NCBI GenBank assembly: GCA_947479995.1
Contig: CANKBT010000160.1
Location: 1 to 7,078 of the forward strand
From: Frankiaceae bacterium
GTDB taxonomy: Bacteria; Actinomycetota; Actinomycetes; Mycobacteriales; SCTD01
Reading direction: 5' to 3'
DNA length: 7,078 bases
Below the pieces are notes generated by a model that saw nothing but the letters and a program-made list of their open reading frames with translations, made no database searches and was not told the origin of the DNA. This document shows positions 1-6,060 of the stretch, piece after piece (within the stretch, counting starts at the first letter, position 1; every line of letters begins with the position of its first letter). The translations under genes were made by a program, and so were the position numbers.

Positions 1-2414
1 CCGAGCGCGTCGTACTTCTCGATGAGCGCCTGGCGCACCTCGGTGTTGACGACGTTCCAGATCTCGCCGTCGGCGTGCACCTCGGGGCCGGTCGTGTCGA
101 AGCCGAACTGGCCGTACGTCAGCGGGTTCGCCGACGGGCGCAGGTTGTAGTCGCGGATGCCGACGAACGGGTCGCCGGTGGCGTACGCGCCGACGGAGTA
201 CGGGTCCTCGCCCTGGGCGCCGGCGACGCCGAAGGCCTGGAGGTACTCGAGGGCGACCAGGTCGCTCCAGCTCTCGCCCATCGACTGGCCCTGGGCACCG
301 GACAGGCCGATGTCGGGGCCGCCGACGAGGCGGTTGCTGATGGCGTGGGTGTACTCGTGCAGGAAGATCGACGCGTCGAGGTCACCGTCGTGGCAGGGCC
401 CGTAGAAGCCGGGGATCGGCTCGAACAGGTACTGGTTGGTGATGCCCGGGACGCCGTCCATGAGGGTGATCTGGTTGGCGTTGTTGCGCCCCGTCAGGCC
501 GAGGCCGGCGGTGGGCGTCGTCACCTCGTTCGTCACCGGGAAGACCGCCTGGGTGAGCGCGGCGTTCTGGGTGTTGCCGAGCTCGGGGTCGCCGGGGGCG
601 CCGGGCTTGCCGAAGTTGAGGGTCTGCAGCGCGCCCTCCTCCTCGACGAGGCCGAGGCGGTAGGCGAAGTCGTGCGTCGCGTTGTGGCCGGCGAACAGGT
701 TGGCCGCGGCGGCGTCGACGTCGGCCTGGGGCGGCAGGGCGATGCTGCCCGGGTCGCAGCCGGTCTCCTCCCAGGCGTTGCTGAAGGGGAAGTCGTAGTC
801 GCGGGTCGGCGACGGGACCGTGAGCAGCGGCGGCCCGGGCGTGAGCGACGTCGAGGCCTGCGCGTTGCTGGTCACGGCGTTGTTGCCCTGCAGGTTGAAG
901 GTCGGGACGCCGGCGATGGTGTCCCAGCCCTGCGGGCTGCCGAGCAGGCCGGTGAACAGGCAGTCGCTGAGGTCCTTGGTCGAGGAGTCGCCGGGGTTCG
1001 CCACGCACAGCGTGAGGCGGTCGGCGTCCGAGCCGTCGCTCAGGGACGGGTTCGACAGGAAGGCGCGCAGCGTCGCGGGGCCGGACAGGCCGGCGCCCGG
1101 GAGCGTGACGTCGGGCAGCGTCGGGACGTCGCCGGCCTGGTCGCTGGTGGCGTACGTGAAGACGAAGCCCACGGTGCCGGGCACCGCCGGGTCGAAGGGG
1201 CAGACCGCCGCCTCGAAGACGTCGGTGGCCGTGGCGGCCGGCGTCACCGCGACGGCGCCGACCTCGGGCTGCGACAGCGTGTCGGTGGAGCCGGCGCTCG
1301 CGCCGTTGCGGCGCACCTGGATCGTGATGTCGGCGGTCGGGTCGTCGGTCGTCGCGGCGACGACGGCGATCGACTGCGTGCCGGCCGGCACGACGAGCGG
1401 GATCGGGTCGGAGCAGGCCGGCGCGGTGTAGCTGCCGGTGGTCGGCGCGGGGATGCCGGGGATCGCCTGCGACGGCAGGGACACCGCGCGGGCGGTCGAG
1501 GCGGTGCCCTGCGCGGCCGTGTCGACGGCGTCGCGGCGCAGCAGCACGTCGCCGGTGAGGTCGTCGACGTAGCTGGCGGCGGCGAGGGCGCGGCCGCCGG
1601 CGACGTCCTGCACCGCCGTCTCCCAGACCAGGCGGGCGCCGCGGTCGGTCGTCGGCAGGACGCGCAGGCGGGCGAGCTGCTGCTGCGCCAGGCCGGCGGC
1701 CTGCACGACCGAGAACCCGGCGGCGTTGAGGCCGTCGAGCAGCTCGAGGTCGTCGCCGCCGAGCGTGCTGATGCCGAGCTCGCGGGCCGCGGCGAGCACC
1801 GCGTCGACCGCGCCGAGTCGGGGCGTCAGCGAGGGGGCGTCGCCGAGCACGGCGCTCGGGACGATCGAGGACGACACGGCGAAGACCTGGCCGTCGACGA
1901 GCGTGACGCCGACGAGGCCGGCCTCGGCGAGCGGCAGGCCGCCGAGGCGCTGGCGGAAGACCACCTCGTGCACGTCGCTGCCGGACAGCACGGTGTCGGT
2001 GAGCAGCTCGAGCCCGGCGATCTCGTCGACCGACAGGCCGAGCAGGCCCGCGCGCGCGGTGAGGAAGGCCCGGGCGCCGTCGACGGGGGCGCCGCCGAAG
2101 CCGGTGGCGACGGGCGTGCCGGAGCGCGTCAGCTTCGACGGGGTGCCGAACAGGTTCCAGGACACCTCGACGTCGCCGAGCTCCTGGACGACGCGCCGCG
2201 CCGACGGCAGGGCGGGCAGCCGGGGGCCGCGGTCGTCGACGTCGCCGACCGGCACCTCGGAGCCCGGGAACGTCGCGGAGTCCGGCCCGGCCAGCGGGCG
2301 CGTCAGGTGGTCGGAGACGGGGGTGCCGGCCTGGGCGGGCGTGAGGACGCTCGCGCCGACGGACGCGGCGACGGCCGCGGCTCCGAGGGCGAGCAGTGCG
2401 GGGCGACGGGACAA
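1..2414 (-). CDS. Secreted M36 (fungalysin) family zinc metallopeptidase, C-terminus cut by window edge
   Basis: Extracellular zinc endopeptidase made as a zymogen; 804 codons are visible and the C-terminus lies beyond position 1. It starts at TTG 2414 behind AGGGAG with a 7-nt gap. Residues 1-29 form a signal peptide: MSRR, a hydrophobic core, then AQA before Gly30. Residues about 70-170 resemble an FTP propeptide (HEVVFRQRLGGLPL at 149-162). A PepSY-like end of the propeptide carries YVDDLTGDVLL at 282-292. Residues about 305-485 are an inserted beta-rich region with Cys334, 405, 470 and 485. The catalytic domain begins near GSPQGW (492-497). Its zinc site is HEYTHAISNR with His686, Glu687 and His690, plus Glu714 in GESWSD; HADGEIW (780-786) is the other M36 signature. 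Cys553 and Cys674 could form a disulfide. The reading frame was followed by eye with no stop seen. Family assignment is secure; substrate and any C-terminal domains are unknown. Confidence 0.93.
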   Translation of the reverse strand, partial: MSRRPALLALGAAAVAASVGASVLTPAQAGTPVSDHLTRPLAGPDSATFPGSEVPVGDVDDRGPRLPALPSARRVVQELGDVEVSWNLFGTPSKLTRSGTPVATGFGGAPVDGARAFLTARAGLLGLSVDEIAGLELLTDTVLSGSDVHEVVFRQRLGGLPLAEAGLVGVTLVDGQVFAVSSSIVPSAVLGDAPSLTPRLGAVDAVLAAARELGISTLGGDDLELLDGLNAAGFSVVQAAGLAQQQLARLRVLPTTDRGARLVWETAVQDVAGGRALAAASYVDDLTGDVLLRRDAVDTAAQGTASTARAVSLPSQAIPGIPAPTTGSYTAPACSDPIPLVVPAGTQSIAVVAATTDDPTADITIQVRRNGASAGSTDTLSQPEVGAVAVTPAATATDVFEAAVCPFDPAVPGTVGFVFTYATSDQAGDVPTLPDVTLPGAGLSGPATLRAFLSNPSLSDGSDADRLTLCVANPGDSSTKDLSDCLFTGLLGSPQGWDTIAGVPTFNLQGNNAVTSNAQASTSLTPGPPLLTVPSPTRDYDFPFSNAWEETGCDPGSIALPPQADVDAAAANLFAGHNATHDFAYRLGLVEEEGALQTLNFGKPGAPGDPELGNTQNAALTQAVFPVTNEVTTPTAGLGLTGRNNANQITLMDGVPGITNQYLFEPIPGFYGPCHDGDLDASIFLHEYTHAISNRLVGGPDIGLSGAQGQSMGESWSDLVALEYLQAFGVAGAQGEDPYSVGAYATGDPFVGIRDYNLRPSANPLTYGQFGFDTTGPEVHADGEIWNVVNTEVRQALIEKYDAL

Positions 2415-2421
2415 AGGGGGG

Positions 2422-2427
2422 CTCCCT
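2422..2427 (-). promoter_or_regulatory. Ribosome binding site fixing the TTG start of the M36 peptidase
   Basis: On the minus strand AGGGAG lies 7 nt before TTG 2414. The reading frame right after that TTG encodes a typical signal peptide (MSRR, Ala/Leu-rich core, AQA). The two together favour TTG over the ATG/GTG codons of other frames nearby. Confidence 0.7.
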
Positions 2428-2524
2428 GCGAAGCGCCAGTGCGGCGGCGGCCGGGGGTGTCCCGGTCTCCCGCACTGTTCGCCGTCGCCCAGGCCGCTCC
2501 TGCCCGCCCTCGGGTGCCGATCGT

Positions 2525-2555
2525 CACCGGGCGTACGGCTGACGGACGCCCGGCG
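2525..2555 (-). terminator. Strong hairpin between DUF5709 gene and M36 gene (terminator-like, no U-tract)
   Basis: CCGGGCGT (2527-2534) and ACGCCCGG (2546-2553) are perfect inverted repeats with an 11-nt loop. In minus-strand RNA the stem extends to 10 bp by a G-U and a C-G pair. It begins 16 nt after the DUF5709 stop codon. There is no run of U after it, which is common for actinobacterial terminators. It could also act as an attenuator or mRNA 3'-end stabiliser. The rest of the 157-bp gap shows no clear TAnnnT -10 box on the minus strand. Confidence 0.5.
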
Positions 2556-2571
2556 GTCGTGTAGGGGTGCC

Positions 2572-3003
2572 TCAGGCCTCGGGCTCGAGGTGCATCGCCG
2601 ACTCCTCGGCGCTGTAGCCGCCGAGGTCGGTGCCCTCGTCGGTCGCCGTGAGCTCGGCCTCGGTGTCGGTGCGCGCGCCCTCGTCCGACTCGACGAGGCG
2701 GCCGACGCCCTGGCCGGCGCGCTCGTCGAAGGGCGTGTCGGCGCCCTCGCGCTCGTCGGCCGGGCGGTCGGCGGCCTCGAGCACGTCCGGCTCCTCGCGG
2801 GCGAGGCGGCCGTCCAGGCCCTCGCCGTCGTGCTCCTCGGCCGCGGTCGTGCCGAAGTCCTCGACGGCGAGCGCCAGGTCGTGCGGCGGCTCGAGGTCGT
2901 ACGCGGTCTGGCCGGTGGCCTCCTGGCCCGGGCTGTTGTCCCCGGGGTCGGGGATGCCCTCGGCCTCGGAGGCGGAGGGGGGCTCGGGGATGCGGGACGT
3001 CAC
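2572..3003 (-). CDS. DUF5709 family small acidic protein
   Basis: A 143-residue, strongly acidic, probably largely disordered cytoplasmic protein without signal peptide or membrane segment. The C-terminal half carries what I recognise as the DUF5709 pattern: LDGRLAREEPDV (63-74), RAGQGVGRLVESDEGAR (95-111), DTEAELTATDEG (113-124) and SAEESAMHL (131-139). The N-terminal third is low in complexity (Pro, Glu, Asp, Ser) and less informative. The GTG start at 3003 sits 6 nt behind GGAGG. The gene follows the YtxH-like gene by 61 bp with no obvious hairpin between, so they are probably co-transcribed. Family known to me only from actinomycetes; no biochemical function is established. The family call is from memory of the motif pattern and should be confirmed by profile search. 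Confidence 0.85.
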   Translation of the reverse strand: MTSRIPEPPSASEAEGIPDPGDNSPGQEATGQTAYDLEPPHDLALAVEDFGTTAAEEHDGEGLDGRLAREEPDVLEAADRPADEREGADTPFDERAGQGVGRLVESDEGARTDTEAELTATDEGTDLGGYSAEESAMHLEPEA

Positions 3004-3064
3004 GGGGTGCCTCCGGGGCGGGTGCGTGCGGGGTGGGGCAGGGGAGAGGTGCGGGGCGCCGCGG

Positions 3065-3388
3065 TCAGACCGTGTCGCTGGGCGCGGCGCCGGCGGCGCG
3101 GGCGGTGCCCGGCGTGCCGAGCGACGGCGTCGGGTCGACGGCCTCGCTGCTCGTGGCGGTCTTGACCGAGTCGGTGACGGCGCCGGCCTTCTCCTTGGCG
3201 GTGTCGGCCAGGTCGGACGCGACGGCCGTGGCCTTCTCGGTGACGGCGCCGGTGGCGCGCTGCACCTCCGGGCGGCCGAGCAGGGCGTTGACCTGGCCCA
3301 TGATCTGGTCGTAGCGCTGCGTCCCGGCCTTGGCGCCGAGGACGTAGCCGGCGCCGAGGCCGGCGACGAGGGTGAGCTTCTTGATCAC
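3065..3388 (-). CDS. YtxH-like small protein with N-terminal Gly-rich hydrophobic segment
   Basis: A 107-residue protein. Residues 2-4 are Ile-Lys-Lys. A glycine-spaced hydrophobic stretch follows (LTLVAGLGAGYVLGAKAG, 5-22), short enough to be a membrane anchor or helix-packing motif. Next is QRYDQIMGQVNALLG (24-38), then an amphipathic Ala/Lys/Asp/Glu-rich helix with TEKATAVASDLADTAKEKAG (about 50-69), which recalls YtxH and LEA-like stress proteins. The tail is Pro/Ala/Ser-rich. The GTG start at 3388 has GGAGG 5 nt upstream. It is the first gene of the leftward cluster. YtxH of Bacillus is a general-stress protein; by analogy a stress or envelope role is inferred, not shown. The N-terminal pattern is common in short actinobacterial proteins of unknown function. 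Confidence 0.85.
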   Translation of the reverse strand: MIKKLTLVAGLGAGYVLGAKAGTQRYDQIMGQVNALLGRPEVQRATGAVTEKATAVASDLADTAKEKAGAVTDSVKTATSSEAVDPTPSLGTPGTARAAGAAPSDTV

Positions 3389-3421
3389 GGGGTCCTCCAG
3401 GGGTCGAGTGCTCCCCGAGCC

Positions 3422-3448
3422 CTACCCCCGGGCGGACCGCCTCCACAC
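3422..3448 (-). promoter_or_regulatory. Candidate alternative-sigma (SigB/SigF-like) promoter for the YtxH-like/DUF5709 genes
   Basis: On the minus strand, GTGTGG (3448-3443) and GGGTAG (3427-3422) are separated by 15 nt, similar to the GTTT-N14/17-GGGTA promoters of actinobacterial SigB/SigF-type sigma factors. The predicted start would lie near 3416, giving a leader of under 30 nt before the GTG at 3388. The -35 half is a poor match; the -10 half is good but sits in G-rich DNA. Confidence 0.3.
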
Positions 3449-3470
3449 CGGCGGTGCCGGGCCGGTGGAG
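3441..3470. repeat. Imperfect inverted repeat in the divergent intergenic region
   Basis: CTCCAC (3441-3446) and GTGGAG (3465-3470) pair, and the stem continues with CGG/CCG after a 2-nt AC bulge, giving about 9 bp. It lies between the leftward small genes and the rightward tRNA-Asn and overlaps the candidate -35 of the leftward promoter. It could be an operator or a shared hairpin. The base composition makes chance inverted repeats fairly likely. Confidence 0.3.
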
Positions 3471-3484
3471 CGCCGCCGTTGCGC

Positions 3485-3490
3485 TAGCCT
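3485..3490 (+). promoter_or_regulatory. Candidate -10 box for tRNA-Asn
   Basis: TAGCCT fits TAnnnT and lies 26 nt before the mature tRNA 5' end, which would allow a short leader for RNase P processing. No convincing -35 hexamer is visible 16-19 nt upstream. Confidence 0.3.
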
Positions 3491-3516
3491 TCCTGCGTCG
3501 CCGGGAGACCGGTCGA

Positions 3517-3589
3517 TCCCCCATAGCTCAATTGGCAGAGCATGCGACTGTTAATCGCAGGGTTTCTGGTTCAAGTCCAGATGGGGGAG
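3517..3589 (+). tRNA. tRNA-Asn (anticodon GTT)
   Basis: The cloverleaf folds completely. Acceptor TCCCCCA (3517-3523) pairs with TGGGGGA (3582-3588). The D-stem is GCTC/GAGC, the anticodon stem TGCGA/TCGCA, and the loop CTGTTAA has GTT at 3550-3552. The variable loop is GGGTT, the T-arm is TCTGG/CCAGA with loop TTCAAGT, and the discriminator is G. CCA is not encoded; the genomic sequence continues with a run of C, so the CCA end must be added by nucleotidyltransferase. It lies on the same strand as, and 149 bp before, the helicase gene. Confidence 0.97.
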
Positions 3590-3652
3590 CCCCCCGGCCG
3601 GCCCGGCGAGCACGCGCCGCCCCCCGGCTGCGACTCCGCCCCGGTGCGCCCC

Positions 3653-3671
3653 GGGCGCCGTCCCGGCGCCC
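3653..3671 (+). terminator. GC-rich hairpin between tRNA-Asn and helicase gene
   Basis: GGGCGCC (3653-3659) and GGCGCCC (3665-3671) form a perfect 7-bp stem with a GTCCC loop, 64 nt after the tRNA. It may terminate or attenuate transcription from the tRNA promoter. No U-tract follows, so read-through is equally possible. The rest of 3590-3738 has no TA step and no recognisable -10. Confidence 0.35.
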
Positions 3672-3726
3672 ACCACCCGGGCCGGGGCCAGCGCTGACAC
3701 CGGCGCCCGGGGACCGCAGGGCAGGC

Positions 3727-3732
3727 AGGAGG
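3727..3732 (+). promoter_or_regulatory. Ribosome binding site fixing the helicase GTG start
   Basis: AGGAGG followed by 6 nt and GTG 3739. The open frame continues upstream through the tRNA-Asn gene, so this site is what defines the true N-terminus. Confidence 0.8.
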
Positions 3733-3738
3733 TCGAGC

Positions 3739-5868
3739 GTGGCGGCACGAGGCACGCGCGCGTCCGGCACCCGCCGCGGCGCCCCCGCGGCGCGCCGGCA
3801 GCCGGCGCCGCAGCGGCGCCCCGCCACGCTCATCGACGCCCTCGGCCGGGCCGTCCGCGACGTCGAGGTCGACGTGCAGCGCGGCCGGATCGGCCCGTCG
3901 GTGCGCGCCACCTTCCAGGCCGTCGCGCTGCTCGTGCGCCAGGAGCGCGACCGCGTGCGCGCCGCCGACGTGCCCGAGGGGCAGCGCAGCGCCCAGATGA
4001 AGCGCATCGACACCATCGCCACCGCGCTCGCGCGCACCGCCGCGCGCGACGGCACGCTGCTCGTGCTGCTCGCCGACGACGCGCCGCTCGTCGAGGGCGC
4101 CCGGTCGCTCATGCGCGAGCTGCAGCAGGCCGGCGGCGTCGAGCCGGTCGAGGCGCCGGTGCCCGCCGTGACCGCCCCGCAGCAGGCCCGCCCCGAGCGG
4201 CAGGTCGTGCCGCGCTCGGTCATCTCCCGGCAGCTGGCCAACCCGTTCCTCGAGCCCGACTACTCCTCGGCGCCCGCGCCGACGCGCCGGCCGCGGCAGC
4301 TCACGTCCTGGGAGCTGCTCGGCCCGCTGCTGCGCGCCTTCGAGACGCCGGCCGCCGGGGCCGTGTCGTGCATGCCGCTGCCCGCGCCGGGCTCGCTCGC
4401 GCAGCCCGACGGCCGCGAGCTCATGCCGCACCAGGGCGCGCTCGTGGCCGCCGCCGCCGAGGGCCACCGCACGTTCCTGCTCGCCGACGAGCCGGGCCTC
4501 GGCAAGACCGCGCAGGCCCTGCTCGCCGCGCAGGCCGCGGGCGCGTACCCGCTGCTCGTGGTCGTGCCCAACGTCGTCAAGACGAGCTGGGCGCGCGAGG
4601 CGGCGCTGTGGACGCCGCAGCACCGCGCCACCGTGGTGCACGGCGACGGCGAGACGGTCGACGGCTTCAGCGACATCGTCGTCGTCAACTACGAGGTGCT
4701 CGACCGGCACGTCGGCTGGCTCGGGAGCATGGGCTTCCGCGGGATGGTCGTCGACGAGGCCCACTTCATCAAGAACAAGACCTCCAAGCGCAGCCAGAAC
4801 GTGCTCGAGCTGTCGCAGCGCATCCGGTCGCGCACGGTGCGGCCGCTGCTCATGGCGCTCACCGGCACGCCGCTCATCAACGACGTCGAGGACTTCCTGG
4901 CGATCTGGGAGTTCCTCGGCTGGATCGGGGAGGAGGACCCGGAGCCCGAGCTGCTCGACCGGCTCGAGGACACCGGGCTGACGCCCGCCGACCCCGGCTT
5001 CCTCGCCGCGGCCCGGCAGGCCGTCATCGAGATGGGCGTCGTGCGCCGGCGCAAGGTCGACGTCGCGGCCGACATCCCTGCCCGCCGCATCGCCGACCTG
5101 CCGGTGGAGCTCGACGGCGCCCTCGGCCGCTCGGTGCGCGACGCCGAGCGGGCGCTCGCGCGCCGCCTGGTCAAGCGCTACCGCAGCGCGCTCGCCGCGC
5201 GCGGCGAGGAGGACCGCGAGGGCGTCGACCTCGAGCTGGTGCGCCGCGTCGCGACCGCCGAGCGGCAGGACACGAGCGAGGCCAGCGGCGCCGAGAACGT
5301 CTTCACGATGATGCGGCGCATCGGGCAGGCCAAGGCCGCGCTCGCCGCCGACTACGCCGCGCAGCTCGCGCGCAGCGCCGGCAAGGTCGTCTTCTTCGCC
5401 AAGCACGTCGACGTCATGGACACCGCCGAGCGGGTCTTCGCCCAGCAGGGCCTGCGCTCGGTGTCGGTGCGCGGCGACCAGACGACGCGCCAGCGCACCG
5501 CCGAGGTCGACGCCTTCGTCAACGACCCCGGGGTCGCGGTCGCCGTCTGCTCGCTCACCGCCGCCGGCGTCGGCCTCAACCTGCAGGTCGCCTCCGACGT
5601 CGTGCTCGCCGAGCTGTCGTGGACCGACGCCGAGCAGACGCAGGCCATCGACCGCGTGCACCGCATCGGGCAGGACCGCCCCGTCACCGCGTGGCGCATC
5701 ATCGCCGCGCAGACGCTCGACGCCCGCATCGCCGAGCTCATCGACAGCAAGGCCGGCCTCGCCGCCCGCGCGCTCGACGGCTCGGACGAGGAGCTGTCGT
5801 CGTCGGTCGACGTGCAGCTCGAGGCGCTCATGGCGCTGCTCGTCGACGCGCTCGAGGACGGCGCCTGA
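3739..5868 (+). CDS. SNF2-family (superfamily 2) DEAD/DEAH helicase/DNA translocase
   Basis: A 709-residue predicted ATP-driven double-stranded DNA translocase acting in the cytoplasm. Residues 1-29 are a basic, disordered tail. Residues about 30-130 look helical and are followed by a Pro-rich linker; I recognise no known domain there. The ATPase core begins with MPHQ (the Q-like region before motif I). Motif I is DEPGLGKT with Lys256, motif II is DEAH at 339-342, and motif III is LTGTP (374-378). The second RecA lobe has GKVVFFAKH (548-556), motif V SLTAAGVGLNLQ (from 605) and motif VI QAIDRVHRIGQ with Arg639 and Arg642. All catalytic residues are present. The whole sequence resembles a conserved actinobacterial helicase family of unknown task. 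GTG 3739 has AGGAGG 6 nt upstream. No nuclease, methylase or protease gene is adjacent, so a repair or replication-restart role is more likely than a defence system. Confidence 0.95.
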   Translation: MAARGTRASGTRRGAPAARRQPAPQRRPATLIDALGRAVRDVEVDVQRGRIGPSVRATFQAVALLVRQERDRVRAADVPEGQRSAQMKRIDTIATALARTAARDGTLLVLLADDAPLVEGARSLMRELQQAGGVEPVEAPVPAVTAPQQARPERQVVPRSVISRQLANPFLEPDYSSAPAPTRRPRQLTSWELLGPLLRAFETPAAGAVSCMPLPAPGSLAQPDGRELMPHQGALVAAAAEGHRTFLLADEPGLGKTAQALLAAQAAGAYPLLVVVPNVVKTSWAREAALWTPQHRATVVHGDGETVDGFSDIVVVNYEVLDRHVGWLGSMGFRGMVVDEAHFIKNKTSKRSQNVLELSQRIRSRTVRPLLMALTGTPLINDVEDFLAIWEFLGWIGEEDPEPELLDRLEDTGLTPADPGFLAAARQAVIEMGVVRRRKVDVAADIPARRIADLPVELDGALGRSVRDAERALARRLVKRYRSALAARGEEDREGVDLELVRRVATAERQDTSEASGAENVFTMMRRIGQAKAALAADYAAQLARSAGKVVFFAKHVDVMDTAERVFAQQGLRSVSVRGDQTTRQRTAEVDAFVNDPGVAVAVCSLTAAGVGLNLQVASDVVLAELSWTDAEQTQAIDRVHRIGQDRPVTAWRIIAAQTLDARIAELIDSKAGLAARALDGSDEELSSSVDVQLEALMALLVDALEDGA

Positions 5869-5890
5869 GCCACCCGCGGCGGTGATCACG

Positions 5891-5950
5891 GCGCTCTGGT
5901 CGTACGACACGCCGCTGGGGCGACCAGAGGGCGCTCCTCGCCGAGGAGCG
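5891..5950 (+). terminator. Two overlapping, mutually exclusive hairpins after the helicase gene
   Basis: Hairpin 1 pairs CTCTGGTCG (5894-5902) with CGACCAGAG (5921-5929); the stem is extended by GCG/CGC across a 2-nt bulge, up to 5934. Hairpin 2 is the near-perfect palindrome CGCTCCTCG-C-CGAGGAGCG (5932-5950). The CGC at 5932-5934 is used by both, so the full forms compete. Hairpin 1 begins 22 nt after the helicase stop and hairpin 2 ends 20 nt before the next tRNA. Termination of the helicase transcript is the simplest role; no U-tract is present. The left arm of hairpin 1 overlaps a 10-bp palindrome, GTCGTACGAC (5899-5908). Confidence 0.5.
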
Positions 5951-5970
5951 GGCTGGCACGATGGCCGCCC

Positions 5971-6044
5971 GGGGCGGTAGCTCAGCCGGTCAGAGCAGGG
6001 GACTCATAATCCCTCGGTCGTGGGTTCGAGCCCCACCCGCCCCA
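5971..6044 (+). tRNA. tRNA with CAT anticodon, probably elongator tRNA-Met
   Basis: Full cloverleaf. Acceptor GGGGCGG (5971-5977) pairs with CCGCCCC (6037-6043). The D-stem is GCTC/GAGC, the anticodon stem GGGGA/TCCCT (one G-U), and the loop CTCATAA has CAT at 6005-6007. The variable loop is CGGTC, the T-stem is GTGGG/CCCAC with loop TTCGAGC, and the discriminator is A. The paired G1-C72 and the absence of the GGG/CCC initiator anticodon stem exclude tRNA-fMet. A CAT anticodon is also carried by tRNA-Ile2, where the C is modified to lysidine; acceptor bases here do not show the C4-G69/C5-G68 pairs of E. coli Ile2, so Met is preferred. No CCA is encoded. Confidence 0.93.
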
Positions 6045-6060
6045 CCGCTCCCGGTGAGCA

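Noticed and set aside
382..2475. 697-codon open frame on the minus strand
   Set aside because: Out-of-frame shadow of the M36 gene; the product is almost only Arg, Pro, Ala and Gly, and lacks any motif.
75..2564. 829-codon open frame on the plus strand
   Set aside because: It is the codon-in-register antisense of the M36 gene. High-GC codon use leaves this antisense phase free of stops. The translation is Arg/Gly/Val/Ala-rich with no domain, while the minus strand encodes an intact zinc peptidase.
3000..3524. 174-codon minus-strand frame over the YtxH-like gene
   Set aside because: Arg/Pro-rich shadow that overlaps the tRNA; the YtxH-like frame has the coherent protein and ribosome binding site.
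3454..3738. N-terminal extension of the helicase frame upstream of 3739
   Set aside because: It would be translated across the tRNA-Asn gene. The AGGAGG-6 nt-GTG at 3739 gives a better start.
3571..5910. 779-codon open frame on the minus strand
   Set aside because: Antisense shadow of the helicase gene, running into the tRNA; composition is typical of GC-rich antisense frames, with no motifs and no ribosome binding site.
3517..6044. Helicase as cargo of an element integrated between two tRNA genes
   Set aside because: Both tRNAs are complete, I see no duplicated tRNA 3' end, no integrase, and base composition is uniform across the gene.
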